Below are positions 27,245-33,372 of a DNA stretch of 33,372 nt, one piece after another. A program made the translations under genes and the position numbers. The notes under the pieces were generated by a model. The model was given only the letters and a program-made list of their open reading frames with translations, had not been told where the DNA came from and made no database searches. Numbering within the stretch: the first letter of the stretch is position 1; every line of letters begins with the position of its first letter. The DNA comes from Clostridia bacterium (GTDB taxonomy: Bacteria > Bacillota > Clostridia > Saccharofermentanales > UBA5734): assembly GCA_009928985.1 (NCBI GenBank), contig SABL01000016.1, forward strand, positions 1 to 33,372, in the 5' to 3' direction.

Positions 27245-29897
27245 TATCCCCTGGATTGGTTTCAGGCTGGAAACGGGATTTTCTGCGTTGAAGCCAGGCC
27301 AGGGCCAGTAAAACCAGCAATGAGGCGAGGGACACAGCCAGGCCAGGCCAGAAGCCGGGCGGCGTGAAACGCAAGTCGATTTCGTGGGTTCCAGCTGTCA
27401 AATCGAAGGCCAGCAGGCCGTTGGCTACGGCATAGGTCTCGACTGCCTGGCCATCCACTTTGACCTTCCAGCCCTGGTCATACGGGATGGTCATCAGGAA
27501 AGTTCCATGGTCTTGGATCGTCACATGTCCTCTGAGATGGCTGTCGGAAAAATCATCGAGCACCAGGGACTGACTGTTGATCTTGGCTATGGAGGCTGCA
27601 AAGGCTGGCAAATCCAGGGCGCTGCTGTACAGGCTGAACGTGCCAGTGGCATTGCTTGAGGCTTTGAAGGTCAGGTTGAATTCCACCCTGGCTCCAGCGG
27701 GAATGTAGCCCAGGTCAACCAAGGTGGACCGCTTGGCATTGAAATCGATCCGTTCGTCATTGACCAGGACATACCCCTGGTCAGGCTGGTTGGCTGTCAC
27801 ATCCAGGTACAGGTACAGCTGGCGAGCTTCGGGGTTGTCGATCAGGATCTGGGCCCGTGATGTCTGGTCCTTGCTGGGCCGGTCGAAATTGTAGCCATTG
27901 GTGCCGTAAGGGACAAGCTCGATATTGGTTTGTTGTCCGGTCAGCTGGTCGACTGGGATGAGCACATCTTGAGATCCACCCAGGGCCTGCAAGAGATCAT
28001 TTTGAGCTGCAAGTGGATTGCCGTTGGATACGGTCCAGTCTTTGAGTGAGTCGGGTGCCAGGTAGCCCAGGGACAGGGCAAACGGGTTGCGGAAAATCTC
28101 CAGTTCGCTGGTGGTGGCAATTTGTTCACGCAATTCATCATTGATGAAGTTGCTGCGCCGGATGAGGTATTTGATCCCGAACAGGGAATCCAGAACGATG
28201 GTGGAACCTTCATATTTATAGCTATTGATGCTGTTGCTGTGGTAGCCGATCTTTTCAAAAAACTTGACAGGCTGCGTGGACATGGTCGACGCAAAAATGG
28301 ACAAGCCATGGTACTGGTACAGAAATCCGTCATTGGTTGTCCGGGGTGGATAGACCTCGGTCCTGTAGAAGCTTTGTTCGGACCGTTCAATTCGTTCCAG
28401 TTCCTGGCGGATCTGTTGCACCTCGGTTCCTGCCGTGTAACCCTCCCGCGATGACAAGTATTCCGTCGTATCAATGGTGTGCATGGTCAGCAGGGAATAG
28501 ACCGTCAGCTCCACGACCACGGTGATCAGCAGGGCGATCGCCATGTCGGACGGATGGATCCGGTGTGCTTTGTCCAAAGTCAGGACACCGGCATAGATCA
28601 AAAGGAAAACCAAGGTCGCATAGAGGGCCTGGACCGGCAGCGCCTGGTCATTGATTTTCTGTGCCAGCAGCAAAAGCACCAACAGGGTCGCAATGACAGC
28701 TCCGATCTGCTTTCCTGTAAACTCGTGCCGGCTCTTCCAGGCGGGATAGCTCATCGACAGCACCAGGAAAATGTAGACAAACGAATTGCGGTAGGGCAGC
28801 TGGTTGGGGTAATGGAACCCGTGCCAGGCAAAATTGAGCCAGTTGAGGTTGAAGCTGGTGATCAGGAATAGCAACAGGGCCAGATGAAGATATTTGACCT
28901 TGAGGGCGATCTGGCGGGCAAAGAAAAACAGCGGCAGCATGGCCAGGGCAAACAGGCCCGCATAGAGGTTGGGCAAGCCGTCCCGGATGGTGGGTTTCAT
29001 CAGCATGAAATGCTGGCTGATGTAGTCGAACAAGTCGAAGTATTCCGACACCTTGCCAGAAAAAGCATCATCCGCCGCAGAAGTGAGCTTGAGCGAAAGA
29101 TAGGTCGGCCAGGACAGAACAGCAGACAGTGTGCCACCCAGGACAGAGAGGGCAAAAATCCGGAGCAATTGTCCAGTGAGTTTCCAGGGGCTGGGCAGGT
29201 CCTGGTACAAAAACAATGCTGCCAGAGCATATACAGCAGTGAACAGGACAATGAAAAAAGCGATGTAATAGTTGGAAATCAAAGCCAGGCCAAGGGCCAC
29301 CGGATACAGCAGGTAACGCTGTTCACGGATGATCCGGACAAGACCGAGGATGACCAGCGGGAGCAAGACAATGCCATCCAGCCACATGACATTCCAGCTG
29401 TAGGACAGGACATAGCTGGACAAGGCATAACTGCTGGCGATGGCCATCATGACCGGGCTCTCCTCCCGGTGGACTTCGCGCAGAAAATAATGGAAAGCTG
29501 CGCCAGCCAGCCCGACTTTGATCAGGATGATCAGGAAAATGGCTTCAGTCAGCAGACTGGCTGGAAACAGGATCAGGATGACATTCAAGGGGCTGGCGAC
29601 ATAATAAGCCAGCAAGGCGTAAAAATTGGTGCCCAGGCCACCGGACCAGGAGTAGAACAGTCCATCCAGCGATTTCAGGCGAGCCTGCATTTCGGCGAGG
29701 AACGGGGCATACTGGTGGTACAAATCAATCGTCAGGACATCACGGTTGCCGATCGGAAAAACGCCGCGGCTGAAATAACTGACCATCAGGATGATAAAAG
29801 GAATCGCAAATGAGCCTATTAACAGCCGGTTTTCACGCAAAAAAGCTGGGAGTCGCCGTTTTTTATCTGGCAGGGGCGGAGCTGCTTTTAATTCCAA
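27237..29897 (-). CDS. YfhO-family polytopic membrane protein (GT-C-like)
   Basis: The 886-residue protein has a cytosolic N-terminus, then about a dozen hydrophobic segments in residues 25-480, a large extracytoplasmic domain (about 490-850), one more membrane segment (WPGLAVSLASLLVLLALAWL) and a basic tail. The first loop contains VLTIDLYHQYAPFLAEM and YSWSGGLGTNF, typical of YfhO proteins. B. subtilis YfhO is a GT-C-type enzyme that glycosylates lipoteichoic acid; the acceptor here is unknown. Translation begins at TTG 29895-29897, eight bases after AAAGGAG. The gene is the last of the carboxynorspermidine operon, 18 bases after the SRAP gene. Confidence 0.85.
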   Translation of the reverse strand: MELKAAPPLPDKKRRLPAFLRENRLLIGSFAIPFIILMVSYFSRGVFPIGNRDVLTIDLYHQYAPFLAEMQARLKSLDGLFYSWSGGLGTNFYALLAYYVASPLNVILILFPASLLTEAIFLIILIKVGLAGAAFHYFLREVHREESPVMMAIASSYALSSYVLSYSWNVMWLDGIVLLPLVILGLVRIIREQRYLLYPVALGLALISNYYIAFFIVLFTAVYALAALFLYQDLPSPWKLTGQLLRIFALSVLGGTLSAVLSWPTYLSLKLTSAADDAFSGKVSEYFDLFDYISQHFMLMKPTIRDGLPNLYAGLFALAMLPLFFFARQIALKVKYLHLALLLFLITSFNLNWLNFAWHGFHYPNQLPYRNSFVYIFLVLSMSYPAWKSRHEFTGKQIGAVIATLLVLLLLAQKINDQALPVQALYATLVFLLIYAGVLTLDKAHRIHPSDMAIALLITVVVELTVYSLLTMHTIDTTEYLSSREGYTAGTEVQQIRQELERIERSEQSFYRTEVYPPRTTNDGFLYQYHGLSIFASTMSTQPVKFFEKIGYHSNSINSYKYEGSTIVLDSLFGIKYLIRRSNFINDELREQIATTSELEIFRNPFALSLGYLAPDSLKDWTVSNGNPLAAQNDLLQALGGSQDVLIPVDQLTGQQTNIELVPYGTNGYNFDRPSKDQTSRAQILIDNPEARQLYLYLDVTANQPDQGYVLVNDERIDFNAKRSTLVDLGYIPAGARVEFNLTFKASSNATGTFSLYSSALDLPAFAASIAKINSQSLVLDDFSDSHLRGHVTIQDHGTFLMTIPYDQGWKVKVDGQAVETYAVANGLLAFDLTAGTHEIDLRFTPPGFWPGLAVSLASLLVLLALAWLQRRKSRFQPETNPGDMV

Positions 29898-29915
29898 GAG
29901 TGATACTCCTTTGCG

Positions 29916-30545
29916 TCAATTTGCGATTTCTGCCAGAAAAGGTTGCAACACAGCGGCATGCAACAGGTCTCTGGCCTGGTTGATATCCTGCAGATAGGAT
30001 CTGAGCAGGGTTCTGGGCACGATCAGGGGCATGCGGTCATGGATGGGACGAATCGATTCATTGGCCGCAGATGTCAGGATGACAAATTGACCGGTCAGCT
30101 GCAGGGGATTGTTCTCAGGTGCCAGAGGCCTATAGAGGCCAGCCATGTAGAAAACTGTTTCTTGAGGCCGGGATAATTTGAGCTTGGTCTTCTTCTGTCC
30201 GGCTTGTGCTGGCTGTTGCCATTCAAAGAACGCTGTGGCCGGCACTAGCACCCGGTGTTCCTGGAAAGAATTCCGGAAGGTCGGTTTGCTGTCTGCCGTT
30301 TCTGCCCGGGCGTTGATCAAAGGATAGGGTTCGGCGAACCCCCACTGCATCAGGTCGGGCAAGAGCTTGATTCCTTCTGGGGTTGCCCACGGCCGGATCA
30401 CAGGGACAATGTCTGTCGGGAAAATCTCGCCTGACTTCAGCCGCGCCAGGGCCGGTCGATCTGCAAAGCGCTCATTGAGGTCAGTCAGGATCTTCCGGAT
30501 CTCGACCAGGTCGGATTCGACTTCGATGTAATACCGGCCGCACAT
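29916..30545 (-). CDS. SOS-response-associated peptidase-like protein (SRAP, YedK/HMCES family)
   Basis: SRAP proteins form a covalent link with abasic sites in single-stranded DNA through Cys2 and protect them from strand breaks. The 209-residue protein begins MCGRYYIE, so Cys2 is exposed after Met removal. It also has NARAETADSKPTFRNSF, the FFEWQ motif with the catalytic Glu, and PIHDRMPLIV with the conserved His. Its name refers to frequent SOS context, but I find no LexA box upstream; it appears to be transcribed with the polyamine and cupin genes, 21 bases after the latter. AAGGAAG lies about 10 bases before the ATG. Confidence 0.93.
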   Translation of the reverse strand: MCGRYYIEVESDLVEIRKILTDLNERFADRPALARLKSGEIFPTDIVPVIRPWATPEGIKLLPDLMQWGFAEPYPLINARAETADSKPTFRNSFQEHRVLVPATAFFEWQQPAQAGQKKTKLKLSRPQETVFYMAGLYRPLAPENNPLQLTGQFVILTSAANESIRPIHDRMPLIVPRTLLRSYLQDINQARDLLHAAVLQPFLAEIAN

Positions 30546-30566
30546 GATGCCCAGTCTTCCTTTCGA

Positions 30567-30917
30567 TCAGGCAAACAGCAGGACGATGGCCATCAGGACC
30601 AAAGGCTCAGGCCGGTCGTTTCGGATGCTGTGGCCAGAGCCATTGCCAGTCAACGTGGCAGTACCGGGGGAAACGATGGTTTCCTGGCCATTTTCCGTGA
30701 AAACACCTGTGCCTTCGAGAATGTAATAGATCTCTTCTTCCTGGCCATGTTCGTGAAAGCCGATCGAGCAGCCTTGCTGCAAAGTCACTTTGGCAACCAA
30801 GCGTGCTTGGCCAGTCAGATCTCCACGGTCAAACAAATGGAGGATGTCCACGTCTCCGGTGCCGCCGCGCATTTGAGCCTTGATTTCATGAGTCATCTGT
30901 TCCGGTGTCTTGATCAT
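30567..30917 (-). CDS. Small cupin-domain protein
   Basis: The 116-residue protein has a single cupin fold with motif 1 GCSIGFHEHGQEEEIYYILEGTG (His, His, Glu metal ligands) and motif 2 VSPGTATLTGNGSGHSIRN (His). The fold probably binds a divalent metal and may be an isomerase, a dioxygenase or a sensor; nothing distinguishes these. It lies 25 bases after the nspC-like gene and 21 before the SRAP gene in the same operon. GAGGAA precedes the ATG. A link to polyamine metabolism is suggested by position only. Confidence 0.85.
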   Translation of the reverse strand: MIKTPEQMTHEIKAQMRGGTGDVDILHLFDRGDLTGQARLVAKVTLQQGCSIGFHEHGQEEEIYYILEGTGVFTENGQETIVSPGTATLTGNGSGHSIRNDRPEPLVLMAIVLLFA

Positions 30918-30942
30918 GTCTTATTCCTCTTCTCCATCTGTT

Positions 30943-32079
30943 TCAAGAAAGTCGGTTGCGGAAATCGTCGTAGCCAAAACGCTTGATCACACGGATCTGG
31001 CCAGACAAATCCGACAGGGCGATCGAAGGCAAGCCGATGCCATTGAAGGTGTTGTTCTTGACCATGGTGTAATGGGCCATGTCCGTGAAAACCAGACGAT
31101 CCCCGGGCGCAAGGGGTGTATCGAAGGAATAGTCTCCGATCACGTCGCCCGCCAGGCACGTTGGTCCGCCGAGTCGGTATGTATGGGGCTTCTCACCACC
31201 CTCACCGGAGCCGATGATCATCGGGCGGTAAGGCATTTCCAGGACATCCGGCATATGGCAGGCGGCTGATGTGTCGAGGATGGCCAGCTGCTTGCCATTC
31301 TCGACGATATCAAGGACCGAGGTGACCAGAAAACCGGTGTTGAGCGCAATGGCTTCACCTGGCTCGAGATAGACCTGGACCTGGTATTTGTCTTGAATGT
31401 AGGTGATCGAGCGAATCAGCGACTCCAGGTCATAGTCAGGCCGGGTGATGTGGTGGCCGCCGCCGAAATTGATCCATTTCAAGCCTTTGAGAAAGGGGCC
31501 GAACTTCTCTTCGAATACCGGCAGCGTATGGGCCAGGGCGTCAGAATTCTGTTCACATAGCGTATGGAAATGGATGCCATCCACGCCGTCCATTTCATCA
31601 GGGCGGAAATTGGCCCGGGTGATGCCCAGGCGCGAATAGGGGGCACAGGGATTGTACAAGTCCGTGGCAATTTCCGAGTATTCGGGATTGACCCGGACAC
31701 CGATTTCGATCGGGCGGCCGGATTGTTTGACCCGGTCTTTGTACTTGGCCAGCTGGTTGAACGAATTGAACACGATATGGTCAACCAGGCTCAGGATTTC
31801 ATCAAAATCCTCTTCAATGAAGGCAGGGGCAAAGATGTGGACTTCTTTGTCCATCTCTTCCCGGCCCAGACGGGCCTCGTGCAGTGAACTGGCCGTGATG
31901 CCATGCAAATAACGGCCAACCAGCGGGAAGGTGGCAAACATCGAAAAACCCTTGAGCGCCAGGAGGATCTTGCAGCCAGTGCGCTGCTGGACCGAGTCCA
32001 GAATCTGGAGATTTCGTTCCAGCAGCTTTTCATCGACTACATAACAGGGCGTGGGGACCGAATGGAAATCAATTGGCAT
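30943..32079 (-). CDS. nspC: Carboxynorspermidine/carboxyspermidine decarboxylase
   Basis: This PLP enzyme of the alanine-racemase fold removes the carboxyl group of carboxy(nor)spermidine to give (nor)spermidine, the second step of the pathway used by Vibrio and many gut and anaerobic bacteria. The 378-residue protein has PTPCYVVDEKLLERNL, ILLALKGFSMFATFPL with the PLP Lys, FHTLCEQNSD, INFGGGHHITRPDYD and YLEPGEAIALNTGFL. A C-terminal VKNNTFNGIGLPSIAL segment ends the family pattern. It follows the dehydrogenase gene by 11 bases, completing the two-step route. Whether the product is spermidine or norspermidine depends on the diamine supplied. Confidence 0.93.
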   Translation of the reverse strand: MPIDFHSVPTPCYVVDEKLLERNLQILDSVQQRTGCKILLALKGFSMFATFPLVGRYLHGITASSLHEARLGREEMDKEVHIFAPAFIEEDFDEILSLVDHIVFNSFNQLAKYKDRVKQSGRPIEIGVRVNPEYSEIATDLYNPCAPYSRLGITRANFRPDEMDGVDGIHFHTLCEQNSDALAHTLPVFEEKFGPFLKGLKWINFGGGHHITRPDYDLESLIRSITYIQDKYQVQVYLEPGEAIALNTGFLVTSVLDIVENGKQLAILDTSAACHMPDVLEMPYRPMIIGSGEGGEKPHTYRLGGPTCLAGDVIGDYSFDTPLAPGDRLVFTDMAHYTMVKNNTFNGIGLPSIALSDLSGQIRVIKRFGYDDFRNRLS

Positions 32080-32090
32080 GCTGTCCTCGT

Positions 32091-33290
32091 TTAGTCCAGC
32101 AGGACAGGGTTGAAGTCTTCAACCCATGGCAGGCCTTGCGGGCCCAGCTCGGCCATGAATGGATCTGGATCGAACTCTTCGACATTGTAAACACCCGGTT
32201 TCTTCCACAGGCCCTGGAGGAGCATCATGGCGCCAACAACAGCCGGGACACCCGTTGTATAGGAAATGGCCTGGGACTTGACTTCGCGGTAGCAAGCCTG
32301 ATGGTCACAGACATTGTAAACGTAATAGGTTTTGGGTTGGCCGTCTTTTTCGCCCTGGACGATGACGCCGATGTTGGTCTTGCCTTTGGTGCGCGGACCG
32401 AGCGAAGCCGGATCAGGCAACAGGGCTTTCAGAAACTGCAGCGGGACGATCGGGCGACCTTCGAACATCACGGGCTCGATCGAGGTCATGCCGACATTTT
32501 CCAAGACTTTGAGGTGGGTCAGGTAATTGTCGGAGAACGTCATCCAGAAGCGGATTTTCTCGACACCGGGAATATTGGCTGCCAGGGATTCGAGTTCTTC
32601 ATGGTAGAGCAGGTAGATGTTCTTGGGTCCAATCTCGGGCAGGTCATAAGATTTCTTGACCGATAACGGGGCGGTCTCGACCCATGCGCCTTGTTCAAAG
32701 TAGCGGCCATTGGCTGTAATCTCCCGGATGTTGATCTCCGGGTTGAAATTGGTCGCAAACGGATAGCCATGGTCACCGGCATTGGCATCGACGATGTCGA
32801 TCTGGCGGATCTGGTCGAAATGATGCTTCAAGGCATAAGCCGTGAAAACGCCGGTCACACCGGGGTCAAAGCCGCAGCCCAGGATCGCGGTCAGACCGGC
32901 CGCAGCAAACCGCTCGCGGTAAGCCCATTGCCAGCTGTATTCGAACTTGGCCGTGTCGAGCGGCTCGTAGTTGGCGGTATCGAGGTAATGCACACCGGTT
33001 GCCAGGCAGGCATCCATGATGGTCAAGTCCTGGTAAGGGAGAGCGACATTGATGACAAGCTCAGGACCATAGCTTTTGATCAGGTCGATCACCTGCTGGG
33101 TGTCATCGGCATCGACCTGGGCCGTCGTGATCCGGGTCTTGCCGCCATCCAGCTCAGCCTTCAAGGCGTCACATTTGGATTTCGTCCGGCTGGCAATGCA
33201 AATATCGGTGAAAATGTCTGGATTGAGGCAACATTTGTGGACAACAACGCTGGCAACGCCGCCAGCACCTATAATTAATACTTTGGCCAT
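32091..33290 (-). CDS. Carboxynorspermidine/carboxyspermidine synthase (saccharopine dehydrogenase family)
   Basis: This enzyme condenses L-aspartate semialdehyde with putrescine or diaminopropane and reduces the product with NADPH to carboxy(nor)spermidine. The 399-residue protein starts with the Rossmann motif IIGAGGVASVVVHKC, followed by ASRTKSKCDAL, VINVALPYQDLTIMDACLATGVHYLDTANYEP and CGFDPGVTGVFTAYALKH, then a saccharopine-dehydrogenase C-terminal domain (YYVYNVCDHQACYREVKSQAISYTTGVPAVVGAMML). AGGAGG lies four bases before the ATG. It is the first gene of the operon. Aspartate semialdehyde is also the substrate of Hom at 4020-5276. Confidence 0.93.
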   Translation of the reverse strand: MAKVLIIGAGGVASVVVHKCCLNPDIFTDICIASRTKSKCDALKAELDGGKTRITTAQVDADDTQQVIDLIKSYGPELVINVALPYQDLTIMDACLATGVHYLDTANYEPLDTAKFEYSWQWAYRERFAAAGLTAILGCGFDPGVTGVFTAYALKHHFDQIRQIDIVDANAGDHGYPFATNFNPEINIREITANGRYFEQGAWVETAPLSVKKSYDLPEIGPKNIYLLYHEELESLAANIPGVEKIRFWMTFSDNYLTHLKVLENVGMTSIEPVMFEGRPIVPLQFLKALLPDPASLGPRTKGKTNIGVIVQGEKDGQPKTYYVYNVCDHQACYREVKSQAISYTTGVPAVVGAMMLLQGLWKKPGVYNVEEFDPDPFMAELGPQGLPWVEDFNPVLLD

Positions 33291-33372
33291 AGATCCTCCT
33301 GGATTATCTGATTTCTTTCAAATGGACGAGGCCGATCTTCGTCACGATTGTACAAAAACGGGAAGAAAGATA

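Noticed and set aside
28884-29813. Plus-strand open frame of 309 codons rich in Gln and Asp
   Set aside because: It is the antisense shadow of the YfhO gene; its composition reflects reversed membrane-segment codons.
30546-30566. Possible LexA box before the SRAP gene
   Set aside because: The 21-base gap has no GAAC-N4-GTTC pattern; the gene seems to depend on an upstream promoter.

Overview
The window looks like chromosomal DNA from a strictly anaerobic, low-redox member of the Bacillota (Clostridia-like). The evidence is AGGAGG-type ribosome binding sites, Bacillus-type sigma-A promoters and LexA boxes, a B. subtilis-type PurF, an UPF0735/PheB ACT protein, a YfhO membrane protein, a sensory-type [FeFe]-hydrogenase and a two-iron desulfoferrodoxin. 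The genus cannot be named from the sequence. Most genes lie on the minus strand in tight operons. I see no insertion sequence, prophage, CRISPR array or rRNA operon. The only tRNA is tRNA-Pro(UGG).

Region 1 (1-3507, minus) is a redox or hydrogen signalling cassette. In transcription order it encodes a DRTGG-domain protein, an RsbW-like GHKL ATPase, a group D-like [FeFe]-hydrogenase homologue, a second DRTGG protein, a PHP phosphoesterase and a second GHKL ATPase cut by the window edge. It is transcribed from a promoter that overlaps, back to back, the promoter of a small zinc-ribbon gene (3761-3937). A strong hairpin at 3975-4015 closes that gene from one side and the next operon from the other.

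Region 2 (4020-17851, minus) is about 14 kb of closely spaced genes that may be one transcription unit. In transcription order they are 6-phosphofructokinase, a Ppx/GppA-HD protein, polyphosphate kinase, a second Ppx/GppA protein, ArgRS, an M3-peptidase-like protein without the zinc site, an RsmF-type rRNA methyltransferase, RdgB, a YfcE-like phosphoesterase, PheB and homoserine dehydrogenase. It joins energy and polyphosphate metabolism, translation, nucleotide-pool sanitation and the threonine branch of the aspartate family.

Region 3 (17852-24019) has mixed strands: tRNA-Pro with its own promoter and terminator, a hexapeptide-repeat protein, a RluA-like synthase with an RlmI-like methyltransferase, a universal-stress-like protein, RluF, PurF, and an HD protein that diverges from purF with overlapping -35 boxes.

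Region 4 (24020-27165) holds a candidate small RNA (about 24270-24372), a small one-pass membrane protein whose promoter is flanked by two near-consensus Gram-positive LexA boxes (the most interesting signal in the window), a lysA-dCMP deaminase operon, and desulfoferrodoxin.

Region 5 (27237-33290, minus) is an operon for carboxy(nor)spermidine synthesis (dehydrogenase and decarboxylase), followed by a cupin, an SRAP/YedK abasic-site protein and a YfhO membrane protein.

Identifications come from reading the translations and motifs by eye; no database search was run.
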